Positions 35,087 to 42,907 of a stretch of 64,000 nucleotides of DNA are shown piece by piece. The DNA is taken from assembly GCF_000730285.1 (NCBI RefSeq), contig NZ_CP007174.1, positions 2,604,001 to 2,668,000 of the forward strand, written 5' to 3'. The notes beneath the pieces were generated by a model. The model was not told the DNA's origin. It saw only the letters and a program-made list of their open reading frames with translations, and did not search any database. Each line of letters begins with the position of its first letter. Position 1 is the first letter of the stretch. The stretch is from Candidatus Nitrososphaera evergladensis SR1 (GTDB lineage: Archaea > Thermoproteota > Nitrososphaeria > Nitrososphaerales > Nitrososphaeraceae). Both the position numbers and the translations under genes were made by a program.

Positions 35087-35459
35087 TGATCAAGAGGAAA
35101 AGGGCTGGACAAAAAGGAACCCCGAATTTGAAGATAAACTTGGAGATCTAATTATCTCCGAATACCAGGCTGACAGGATAAGGGCTGGACTGGCAAGAAA
35201 GGTTGAAGGATACCGGCACAAGGCTGCCGGATATTATTACCAGGATAACGACAAGGGTTCACCGTCGTCAACTTGCGAGTTTCGATACAAAGGCAAGTTG
35301 CTCAAGCTGACAATCAAGGTGGACGAAATTGCCATTCCAGACCAAAGGTCGTCGCGGGCAAGAAGGGGGCTGCAGAGACTCGTCAGATCTTTATCAGAAA
35401 AGAAGAAGAACAACAGCAACAAAAAAATTCTTGCCAAAACGGAAAAGGAAAAGCTGTAA
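35061..35459 (+). CDS. Basic protein of unknown function, coupled to the protease
   Basis: From ATG 35061, preceded by GGAGG at about 35047, the product has 132 residues. It opens with an acidic stretch (DIFDDDQEEKGW), has a central beta part (CEFRYKGKLLKLTIKVDEI) and ends in a very basic tail (SEKKKNNSNKKILAKTEKEKL). Overlap with the protease gene suggests it is a substrate, inhibitor or partner of that enzyme; this is inference. Confidence 0.7.
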   Translation: MPKSDIFDDDQEEKGWTKRNPEFEDKLGDLIISEYQADRIRAGLARKVEGYRHKAAGYYYQDNDKGSPSSTCEFRYKGKLLKLTIKVDEIAIPDQRSSRARRGLQRLVRSLSEKKKNNSNKKILAKTEKEKL

Positions 35460-35474
35460 TCTAGATTTACATTG

Positions 35475-36236
35475 CTAGAGCAGCCCTGCCGCAAACACTA
35501 TGGCCATGGCAGCCAGTACGAGCGCGCTGAGCTTTGGCAGGTATTTTGTGTATTGAACAACCTTGTGCTGGATGCGCGCATAGAGTTTAACGGCCAGTAC
35601 GGTTACCCCTATCAGGGCTGCGGCTACTGCAGTTGCGTACGACAGCATCAACAGGACAGGATTGACTCTGCCAACGGCCAGCGCAAGGATGACAAATTCT
35701 TCTTCGTGAGCAAATCCCAGTACCAGTGCAAGGCCGGCGATCGCAGCCAGAGTGGGCGCCGTCCTTTTCTGATGGACGTGCAGGTGTGTATGATAGCCGG
35801 TGCCTTTGTGCCAGTGCACGTGCGCGTGCTCCTCCTCCTGTTTTTCTTTTACCTGCCCTGTTTTTCCGTCACCACCATCATCATCATCGCTATGCAGGTG
35901 CCCGTGCTGAGTTTCGTTCAAGTCTTCGCCTTTTTCCTTCCAGAACATGTACGCCAATATTCCTAGCGCTACGGCGACTGCGTAATTCAGGTAAGAGTCA
36001 GGTATCTATACAAACGCGGCAAAAAAGACGTACGCCACTACCACGGCGATTGATGACAGGAAGTGGGCTCCAGCAATTATGCTCGAACTTGTAACGCCGG
36101 CAAGCACTGGCCGGCGGCTCTTGACAGAATACAGCACTGCAACCGTCCAGCCGTGGGAAGGGTTCATGCCGTGCAGTAATCCAAACGCAACTACGCCAAG
36201 CAGTACGACGACGGCATCACCCTGCGGCTGCACCAT
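35475..36236 (-). pseudogene. NicO/HupE-like metal transporter interrupted by in-frame TAG
   Basis: The first part (36236-36009) encodes two or three helices with HGMNPSHGWTVAVLYS, a motif of NicO-type nickel/cobalt or urease-accessory transporters. Codon TAG at 36008-36006 follows FFAAFV. The same frame goes on (IPDSYLNYAVAVALGILAYMFW) into a His-rich cytoplasmic loop (HAHVHWHKGTGYHTHLHVH) and three more helices, ending at 35475. Both halves together have the normal size and topology. Expected role: uptake or efflux of a divalent metal. The gene is either inactivated or read through. Confidence 0.8.
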
Positions 36237-36396
36237 AATAATAACACCTTCTTCTTTGCTTCCACTTTGAATTTTATCGCCAATAAACTTTCACGAATAC
36301 GTTTTTGTTGTTATGAGCCATGACACGGCCCCCTGAAAGAGTCAATAGAACATGGCGTAGTACGCCTTAAATCAATCCCGCCGATACCTCTACTTT

Positions 36397-36792
36397 ATGC
36401 AAGGCGATCTCGTATTTGATGAGAAGGGCAAAGTGACGGGCAGAAGGGTGCTGGATGCAACGACGATGGAAGTGTCGTTTGAAACGAAAATCAAGGTCAA
36501 AGGAGTTGACGGGGTGAACATGGGCACGTACACGTCGACCATGATGCCGGACGGCTCGATGTACGGCCAGGGGCAGGGTTGCGTCATGTCCAACGACGGC
36601 CAGATGGTCACCTGGAAGGGAAACGGCATGGGCAAGCTCGTCCAGAACGGGAAGATCAGGTTTGCAGGAGCAATCTACCTGAGCACGCAGTCCAAGGGCT
36701 CACTTGCGCCGCTGAACAACGTCGCAGTCGTCTTTGAGCACGAGGGCGACATGGAAGGAAATGTAAGTTCCAAAGGCTGGGAGTGGAAGTAA
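36397..36792 (+). CDS. Conserved-looking beta-rich protein, unknown
   Basis: 131 residues almost entirely of predicted beta strands: VTGRRVLDATTMEVSFETKI, then GVNMGTYTSTMMPDGSMYGQ, and NGKIRFAGAIYLSTQSKG. It has the look of a small lipocalin-like or calycin barrel. CCTTAAATC at 36363 lies 34 bases upstream as promoter. No membrane segment; the function is unknown. Confidence 0.75.
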   Translation: MQGDLVFDEKGKVTGRRVLDATTMEVSFETKIKVKGVDGVNMGTYTSTMMPDGSMYGQGQGCVMSNDGQMVTWKGNGMGKLVQNGKIRFAGAIYLSTQSKGSLAPLNNVAVVFEHEGDMEGNVSSKGWEWK

Positions 36793-36852
36793 GTAGCTTG
36801 CTCTCCATCTCTTTTTCATTTTCAGGGCGCAGATAGAATAATCTTTCTGAAA

Positions 36853-37041
36853 TCAACGGGCCGGTTGCGTACAACGCTGTTGTTGCAGGAGAAAGGCCTC
36901 CCACGTCGTACGGCCAACGGCGCGATCAGGGACCAGGTTGAGGCCGGGAGGAAATGCATCGTTGTCATTGTAGAACTTGTCTGGCTCCGACCGTATTTTG
37001 GCGCTTTTTTTGTCATGGACGCGTTTGTACGTTTCTGCCAT
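36853..37041 (-). CDS. Possible 62-residue protein
   Basis: ATG 37041 to TGA 36853. The composition (AETYKRVHDKKSAKIRSE; NLVPDRAVGRTTWEAFLLQ) looks protein-like and not like a shadow of another gene. It lies 32 bases after the zinc-binding microprotein at 37074-37226, so the pair may be one operon. No domain recognised. Confidence 0.5.
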   Translation of the reverse strand: MAETYKRVHDKKSAKIRSEPDKFYNDNDAFPPGLNLVPDRAVGRTTWEAFLLQQQRCTQPAR

Positions 37042-37073
37042 TTCTTCTAAAGTAAGTATCTTGTACAGATTTG

Positions 37074-37226
37074 CTATTTCAACACATTTCTATGGTCGTT
37101 TTCGCAGATCCATTCCCCTTTCATGTTGCCAAACCAGTCGATCTTGACATCGTTCTTCTTTACTTTGCCGCTTCCGCACACTTTGCACGGAGGGAGAACC
37201 CGTACGTTATCGAAATAGCCGACCAC
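37074..37226 (-). CDS. Possible 50-residue zinc-binding microprotein
   Basis: GTG 37226 to TAG 37074. Cys14-x2-Cys17-Gly-Ser-Gly resembles one repeat of a DnaJ-type zinc domain (PPCKVCGSGKVKK), and a later WICENDH may supply further ligands. It lies next to a perfect palindrome in its promoter region. Weak, but the motif is suggestive. Confidence 0.45.
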   Translation of the reverse strand: MVGYFDNVRVLPPCKVCGSGKVKKNDVKIDWFGNMKGEWICENDHRNVLK

Positions 37227-37236
37227 GATTAAAGAA

Positions 37237-37250
37237 AGTCGCTCGCGACT
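37237..37250. repeat. Palindrome in a divergent promoter region
   Basis: AGTCGC-TC-GCGACT, perfect 6-base arms, between the minus-strand microprotein at 37226 and the plus-strand frame at 37300; an operator candidate or a short terminator. Confidence 0.4.
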
Positions 37251-37299
37251 ATTTTAATTTGACAAAAAATAAAGAGGACATGACAATTGTTGAGGTAAA

Positions 37300-37443
37300 G
37301 TGATATCCTTTGCAGATGGCAGAATCGTCCGCGATTTCAAAAACGTTAGGGTTTATCCAAGCAAGCAGCAAGATTTTCAAGCACAGAAGTTTGACTACAG
37401 GAATTCGAGAGAGAGATCACACTGGCAGCTGACGCGCCGATAG
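37300..37443 (+). CDS. Possible 47-residue basic protein
   Basis: GTG 37300 with GAGG 4 bases upstream, to TAG 37443. The product (DGRIVRDFKNVRVYPSKQQ; RNSRERSHWQLTRR) is basic and protein-like. No motif; uncertain. Confidence 0.35.
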   Translation: MISFADGRIVRDFKNVRVYPSKQQDFQAQKFDYRNSRERSHWQLTRR

Positions 37444-37592
37444 TAATCTCGCCGTAATTTGCAAGTCTGTATTTTCTAAAAATATACAGATGAAGCGTGA
37501 ATATCGTAATTTTTTATAATGATAGAATCCGAGTACGACAATATTACTATTCTCTTAGCAATTGTTAAATATTTTATGCACGTTATCATGGC

Positions 37593-37757
37593 ATGACGTT
37601 TACCCTTTCAAAGTATTTTGCAGGTGCGTTCAAGGCAAAGCCAGAGAAGAGGCATTCCAAGTACAGGTGGCCATGCTACATGTGCCAGCTCTCCTTTGAC
37701 GACTTGCAGGAAAGAGAGGAGCATGTAAGAACCGTGCATTACGGAGAAGTCGAGTAG
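37593..37757 (+). CDS. 54-residue C2H2 zinc-finger microprotein
   Basis: ATG 37593 to TAG 37757. Cys28-x2-Cys31-x12-His44-x4-His49 (PCYMCQLSFDDLQEREEHVRTVH region) is a classical finger behind a basic N-terminus (KAKPEKRHSKYR). TTAAATATTTTATG at 37564-37577 is a TATA box at the right distance. Probably DNA- or RNA-binding; leaderless. Confidence 0.7.
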   Translation: MTFTLSKYFAGAFKAKPEKRHSKYRWPCYMCQLSFDDLQEREEHVRTVHYGEVE

Positions 37758-37782
37758 GCCAGCCAACCAATAAGTCTCCTTT

Positions 37783-38613
37783 TCAACTATTGTCAGTGAC
37801 TCTTACAGTGAAAGATTCTGTTATTGTGCCTCCCTTGCGCTGAAATTGCCCCCATATTTTGTACAAGCCCGGCCTTGGAAAGTTTGCCATAAAGGTTACT
37901 TGCGGCCCACCGCGCCAAGTAGAGCCAACTTGTTCAACCGGATGGACATGGAGGAACTCTTTTGCATCGCCACTGATGATCACGCAATGGCCGCCGGCTC
38001 CCATAATTGGCTCCAAGTCATGCACTGGCGTTCCTTTTGCGTCAGCCAGCTCGAACGTTATGTCTGTGTCACGGTTGGCAGTGACTTTTTCGGCAAGTTT
38101 GATGCGAACCTGATAGTCCCCTTCGATTGATTTTTTCACAAAATCCCTGTCCGGCGCAGGCTCTACGAATATGTGAATGGGCTGGCCTGCGACGCTTAAC
38201 CGAAAGGCGGCAAGGAACTATGCGCCGCCCTTTGGTTTGGCGTCGGCCCACGCCTTGTATTCTCCGGATTCAGGAAAAGTGTGAGTGACGGTAAAAATCC
38301 CGCTGCTGTTATCCAGTTGCAGGTGCAAATGGGCAAAGTAAGAAAGGTCATTCCTGTTGACTATGAACAAGTGCATCAGCTTGTCGTGCACAGCGTCAAA
38401 TTCCGTGATTGGATCGCCAATGCTTTGCTCTGTAACAACCAGAGCAAGCTTGGTTGGTTTTCCCGCCTCGGGAGTGGCAGGGTCGGATTGCAGGTTGATG
38501 TTATAGTTTTTTACCATAGTTCTGCCGTGAGCACCGTGCTTGCCGTCGTCCATGCCATGCCCCGTCTTTTCATGGCCACCGCTCTTGGCGTGCGCCCTGT
38601 GATTATCTTGCAT
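37783..38613 (-). pseudogene. YtkA-like two-domain protein interrupted by in-frame TAG
   Basis: Domain 1 starts after a His-rich segment (HRAHAKSGGHEKTGHG...HGAHGR) and reads DAVHDKLMHLFIVNRNDLSYFAHLH, then FPESGEYKAWADAKPKGGA. TAG at 38220-38218 follows, where homologues commonly have Gln (KGG-x-Q). The frame continues FLAAFRLSVAGQPIHIFVEP and domain 2 with HDLEPIMGAGGHCVIISGDA and FPRPGLYKIWGQFQRKGG, ending at 37783. Such proteins are linked to copper and other metals in the cell envelope. CAG to TAG is the simplest origin. ATG 38613 is the preferred start; the frame is open to 38751. Confidence 0.8.
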
Positions 38614-38765
38614 GTACGTAATAGTATATCGTCGCCTCTGCAAAAAAGAGTTGGCTTTTTGTATGCGTGTGTAGTAGCGCTTGCACTTTCCTACTGTGGA
38701 ACGGGCACCTTTGGCCCGCCTTGCGTATAACGTATAAAAGTAGGCAGGCAAGAGGATTGCATTGC

Positions 38766-38887
38766 GCGGACGTGGCAGAGTGGTCTCTCCCTACGCGAGA
38801 CACAATAATGCGTCGGCCTTGAGTCATTCATGGCTGGACAGCCGATTCGCCTTCGGGCGATCAGGAGTTCAAATCTCCTCGTCCGCG
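38766..38887 (+). tRNA. tRNA-Ser(UGA) with two probable introns
   Basis: Acceptor GCGGACG (38766-38772) pairs with CGTCCGC (38880-38886). D-stem GCA/TGC, anticodon stem TCGGC (38813-38817) with GCCGA (38841-38845), loop C-T-TGA-G then A38; long variable arm TCGCC-TTC-GGGCGA and T-arm AGGAG TTCAAAT CTCCT. Between G37 (38823) and A38 (38840) lies a 16-base insert, 38824-38839, at the canonical intron site. The D-loop holds about 20 extra bases (about 38787-38806) containing GTCTC/GAGAC arms. Removing both gives a normal class II tRNA with anticodon TGA, hence Ser. Confidence 0.88.
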
Positions 38888-38891
38888 CCTA

Positions 38892-40013
38892 TCACACTTC
38901 TTCTTCTGCCTCCACTTTTCTTGCAGTTTCGCGGTGCTGCCTGCCCTTGACCTTTTGCGTGTGCTCGGTCTTTATCTGCCTGTCAAGCTTCTCGATGAGC
39001 TCCTTGGACGCGCTCAGCGGGTCATAGCCTACCGCCTTGGCGTTTACCACTCCCTTGGCAGTTATGAGCCGGCACCTGACAGAGTATTTCCGGGTCTTGT
39101 GCTTGTCGGCGTACACGACCACGGACTGGATGTCGCCAAGCTTGCCCTGTATCTTTTTTACAAACCTCAAAAGCTGATCTTCGATTTCGCGCCTGTCCCG
39201 GTCGTCTTCAAGGTGCGCCATGTGGATGGCCGGCCCATCCTTTTTGGGGAGCACGAGCTCCAGAGCGTCCTTGGGCGTCACGATGCCCATCGGCCTGCCG
39301 TCGCCTACGACCACAACCTCCTCGCTGCGCTTGAAATGCTCTGCAAGCTCGTTCATCCTCGTCCCGCGCTCTACGGACACCGCCCTGCGCATGATGTCTT
39401 TTACCTTCACGTCGCCCTGCACCCTCGACTTGCTGCCAGTGATTGCGGCAGACTTGCTCGTGCGCTCTTTGGGGGTTGCGACTATCGACGCGGCGTCAAG
39501 TATGTTGACTACCCCGCGAAGGAGGCCCTTATTGTTGATCACCGGAAGCCGGGAAATGTTGTACCGGCGCATCTTTGACATGGCGTCGGCAAGGGGAGTG
39601 TCCTCTTCGATCACGATGGCGCCGGACATCACCTCGTCGACGGTTGCGTGCCCAAAGTCGGCAGTCTGGGCTATGTCAGTCTCGCTGACAATCCCTGCTA
39701 GCCTGCCGCCGTTTCCAACGACCGGAAGCGCCCTGTTGCCGCTGCCAAGGACCATCTTGGCCGCCTTTTCGACGTCTTCGTCCGGGCGCAGGGCCTGCGT
39801 CTTTACTGCATAACTCTTTAATTTTGACGTAGGCGGGGCGCTTGAAGAGAGGAGGTGCTTGGCAAACACCATGCCCGAGTAACGGCCGTCCTCGTCTACC
39901 AGCGGCAGCTGGTTAATCGACCTGTCAATCATGACGCTGAACGCCTTGGCTACTGGGTCTTCCGAGGCAACGCTTGCAACATCTGCAACCATGATGTCAG
40001 AAACTTTCATCAT
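38892..40013 (-). CDS. Four-CBS-domain protein with C-terminal HPF-like region
   Basis: 373 residues. Four CBS motifs follow each other (VSDIMVADVASVASEDPVAK; ALRPDEDVEKAAKMV; VDEVMSGAIVIEEDTPLADA; VKDIMRRAVSVERGT), two Bateman modules that would bind adenine nucleotides. The last 110 residues (LLRFVKKIQGKLGDIQSVVVY; KHKTRKYSVRCRLITAKGV; SASKELIEKLDRQIK) resemble the S30AE / ribosome hibernation fold by pattern. A nucleotide-sensing ribosome factor is a plausible role but is inference. It ends just past tRNA-Ser. Confidence 0.85.
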   Translation of the reverse strand: MMKVSDIMVADVASVASEDPVAKAFSVMIDRSINQLPLVDEDGRYSGMVFAKHLLSSSAPPTSKLKSYAVKTQALRPDEDVEKAAKMVLGSGNRALPVVGNGGRLAGIVSETDIAQTADFGHATVDEVMSGAIVIEEDTPLADAMSKMRRYNISRLPVINNKGLLRGVVNILDAASIVATPKERTSKSAAITGSKSRVQGDVKVKDIMRRAVSVERGTRMNELAEHFKRSEEVVVVGDGRPMGIVTPKDALELVLPKKDGPAIHMAHLEDDRDRREIEDQLLRFVKKIQGKLGDIQSVVVYADKHKTRKYSVRCRLITAKGVVNAKAVGYDPLSASKELIEKLDRQIKTEHTQKVKGRQHRETARKVEAEEEV

Positions 40014-40067
40014 GGTAAAGACGAAGGATTACATTTTAAGCCTTCTCCACCCAAACCCCTTCTGTAT

Positions 40068-41183
40068 ATGGAGCGGGACAGGAGGCTTGCGCTTGTGGCG
40101 GCGGTGGCAATCATTATCGCGTCCGTGGCTACAATCTTTTTCACGCCCTCTTCGACTACCATCCCGATCCCCGAGCCGTCGTCTGGCGGCAAGAACAGCA
40201 CAGGGATCAGCTCTGGCATAAAGGTGGTGGCAGAAAACCTCAACGTCCCGTGGGCTATTGACGTCGCAAAGGACGGCCGGCTGTTCTTTACCGAGAGGTC
40301 CGGCGCGATAAGGGTCGTTTCGGCAAACGGCACGCTCCTTTCCGACCCTGCTGCGTACATCAACGTGGCGCAGCAGGGCGAGGCCGGCCTGCTTGGCCTT
40401 GCGCTCCACCCCGACTTTGCGCAGAACCACCTGCTCTACATCTACCAGACGTACACAAACGGCACGGCGGTCTTTAACAAGGTCGTGATGCTGACGGAAA
40501 AGGACAACAAGATTATCGATTCCAAGGTCGTGCTTGACAAGATACCAGCGGCAGACAGAAACGACGGCGGCAGGATAAGGTTTGGGCCTGACGGCAAATT
40601 ATACATTGCAACAGGCGACGCCAAGCAGCCCGAGCTTGCGCAGAACGCCGGCTCGCTTGCAGGCAAGATACTGCGCATAAACCCGGACGGCTCTATACCT
40701 GAGGATAACCCGTTTTCAGGCTCGCCAGTCTACTCGTACGGCCACAGAAACGTGCAGGGCTTGGCATGGGACCTGAAGGGCAACATGTACGCAACAGAGC
40801 ACGGCGAATCAGGAAATGACGAAATCAACCTGATAAAGCCGGGTGAAAACTATGGATGGCCTGTGGAGGAATGCGACGCCAAGAGGTTTGAAAAGCCGGT
40901 GATGTGCTTCAACCCCGCCGTTGCGCCGGCGGGCATGACGATAGCGCATTTTGACAAGCTGGGCTACAAGGGCGACTTGCTCGTTGCGTCGCTCAAGGCG
41001 ATGCAGCTGCGCAAGGTGGACCTTGAGAACAACACCACCACAAACATCCTGACAAGCTACGGCAGGATACGCGACGTGGTGGAGGCACCTGACGGCACGC
41101 TGTACCTTTTGACCTCAAACCGCGACGGCAGGGCAATACCCAACCCCGGCGACGACAAGATCCTCCACATACAGGAACCTTGA
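40068..41183 (+). CDS. PQQ-dependent sugar dehydrogenase-like protein (GSDH)
   Basis: From ATG 40068 the product has 371 residues: an N-terminal membrane anchor (LALVAAVAIIIASVATIFF) and a six-bladed propeller with LNVPWAIDVAKDGRLFFTER, GEAGLLGLALHPDF, RIRFGPDGKLYIATGDA, SYGHRNVQGLAWD and EHGESGNDEINLI, the signature set of the glucose/sorbosone dehydrogenase family. ACATTTTAAG (40031-40040) is the TATA region. It acts outside the membrane on sugars; the electron acceptor and PQQ supply are unknown. The frame is open upstream but that part is antisense to the CBS gene. Confidence 0.9.
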   Translation: MERDRRLALVAAVAIIIASVATIFFTPSSTTIPIPEPSSGGKNSTGISSGIKVVAENLNVPWAIDVAKDGRLFFTERSGAIRVVSANGTLLSDPAAYINVAQQGEAGLLGLALHPDFAQNHLLYIYQTYTNGTAVFNKVVMLTEKDNKIIDSKVVLDKIPAADRNDGGRIRFGPDGKLYIATGDAKQPELAQNAGSLAGKILRINPDGSIPEDNPFSGSPVYSYGHRNVQGLAWDLKGNMYATEHGESGNDEINLIKPGENYGWPVEECDAKRFEKPVMCFNPAVAPAGMTIAHFDKLGYKGDLLVASLKAMQLRKVDLENNTTTNILTSYGRIRDVVEAPDGTLYLLTSNRDGRAIPNPGDDKILHIQEP

Positions 41184-41414
41184 GGATCAGCCTGCGCCTT
41201 TTGCGCTTTTTTTGACGGCGTTAGCAAATTCTTTTCTAGAATTTTTTGCCTTGGTTCTTAAAATAACAGATTACGCATAATATTATCTGCATATACGGCA
41301 TCATCAAAAACCTCGCGCGGCAAGACAGAGAAAGCACTTGCAACCTTTACTCTACTGAGCGCTGGTTTCACGCTATTAGGCGGCTTTACCAACACCTACG
41401 GCTGGTTTGGAAAT

Positions 41415-41828
41415 TTGATGAAAACCCAGGATGCAAGGGAGCAAGACCTGCAACCGAAAATAGAGTACGCCAAGAATGCGTTATGGACGTGCTCTGACAT
41501 GAAGAATGTAGAGAAGGCATCAGTCTACAGGGACCTGGAAAAGGCGGCCAAGATGCTGCAGCTACTTCATGACTATGACGGCGCAAAACGGATACTTGAA
41601 AACTATACGTCGGTGATTGTCAATTGCAGGGTCGCTTCCTATTTCGACTCGGCCAGTACCGAAAACGAGACCGTGACGCCCCCACTTTTTCCAGGCAATC
41701 CAGATGTTTTTGGCCCGCCCAATGGCGGAGGAGGCACATCAGAAGGAAGTTCTTCTTTAATATTTTTGATACCTCTTGCCGCGACTGCCGTTTTTGGCGC
41801 CCTCTGGTACACGACCCGCAAAAAATGA
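41415..41828 (+). CDS. Membrane-anchored protein with missing start
   Basis: The frame from TTG 41415 gives 137 residues with a helical domain (LQPKIEYAKNALWTCSDMK; LQLLHDYDGAKRILENY) and a C-terminal helix (LIFLIPLAATAVFGALWYTTRKK region). The same frame is open back to about 41270 and there encodes a convincing N-terminal membrane segment (ALATFTLLSAGFTLLGGF), but no ATG, GTG or TTG stands before it. Either a start codon was lost or an unusual one is used. Function unknown. Confidence 0.6.
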   Translation: MMKTQDAREQDLQPKIEYAKNALWTCSDMKNVEKASVYRDLEKAAKMLQLLHDYDGAKRILENYTSVIVNCRVASYFDSASTENETVTPPLFPGNPDVFGPPNGGGGTSEGSSSLIFLIPLAATAVFGALWYTTRKK

Positions 41829-42005
41829 GGCAGAAAAGACGAACATGCGCGTGTTGTTTTGTCATCATTATTGCCGGCTTTCCATTACAACTTACCAACT
41901 CGTAACCTAGTATCCGCCACATTACCTGGTCACTATCCCATTACCTAGTAGCCAACTTATCACTTTCCAACTTATATCGTCATTTTGCCATTAGTTGTCT
42001 TTGCT

Positions 42006-42875
42006 ATGCAAAAAGAAGGTCAGGAGAAAAAAGGGAACAAGGTAGCAGTTGTGTCAGGAAGCTCAAGCGGGATAGGGCTGGCGACCTCGCTGGCGCTTGC
42101 AAGGAACGGGTTTTACACGTACGCCACGATGCGCAACCTTGAAAAATCTGCAGGCATCATAGATGCCGCGGCAAAAGAAAAACTGCCGCTTCAATTGGTT
42201 CAGCTCGATGTCAACGACGAAAGATCGGTAAACAGCGCGATTGCAAAAATCACGGCCGAACAGGGCAGAATAGACGTTCTGGTAAACAACGCAGGCTATG
42301 GGCTATTTGGAGCGCTTGAGGATCTATCGATTGAAGAGATAAAGGCGCAGTACGAGACGAACTTTTTTGGTCTGATAAGACTGACCCAGGCAGCCCTTCC
42401 GCTGATGAGAAAACAAAATGGAGGCATAATAGTAAACGTAGGCTCTGTCGCAGGGCGCATCGGCTTTCCCGGCACCGCCGCATACACAAGCACCAAGTTT
42501 GCGCTTGAAGGCTTGACTGAAGCAATATCCTACGAGCTGGAGCCGTTTGGAATCAAGGTTGTGATAGTCGAGCCCGGAGTTATCAAGACCAATTTCCTGA
42601 ACGGGATGGTAGTTCCAAGAAAAACCAGCGATCCCAACTCGCCATATCTGCAGCTAATGCAGCAAATGAACGCAACTTTAAGCTCCATGAGGGAGAACGG
42701 ATCGTCTTCGCCTGAAGTGGTCGCCAAGGCAGTACTTCAAGCCGTCACGGTCGAAAACCCGGAGCTGAGATACCTGGCTGGAGAAGATGCCGTCACGCTG
42801 ATGGAAATGAGGAAAAAGGCGCCATCTGACGAGGAATTCCGGCAGATGCTGAAGCAAAACTTTTCGCAGCATTAA
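42006..42875 (+). CDS. Short-chain dehydrogenase/reductase
   Basis: 289 residues from ATG 42006 (TATA-like CTTATATCG at 41968). Rossmann motif VVSGSSSGIGLATSLAL, NAG motif VLVNNAGYGLFGAL, catalytic Ser in VGSVAGRIG and YTSTK (Tyr and Lys). It is a classical SDR using NAD(P); substrate unknown. An MFS transporter follows after 32 bases, suggesting a joint role in handling a small molecule. Confidence 0.92.
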   Translation: MQKEGQEKKGNKVAVVSGSSSGIGLATSLALARNGFYTYATMRNLEKSAGIIDAAAKEKLPLQLVQLDVNDERSVNSAIAKITAEQGRIDVLVNNAGYGLFGALEDLSIEEIKAQYETNFFGLIRLTQAALPLMRKQNGGIIVNVGSVAGRIGFPGTAAYTSTKFALEGLTEAISYELEPFGIKVVIVEPGVIKTNFLNGMVVPRKTSDPNSPYLQLMQQMNATLSSMRENGSSSPEVVAKAVLQAVTVENPELRYLAGEDAVTLMEMRKKAPSDEEFRQMLKQNFSQH

Positions 42876-42907
42876 GAGGCAAAGGGAGAAAAAAGAGGAT
42901 AAAAAAA

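Noticed and set aside
39855-40067. N-terminal extension of the sugar dehydrogenase
   Set aside because: It is antisense to the intact CBS gene; the TATA box and membrane anchor fit ATG 40068.
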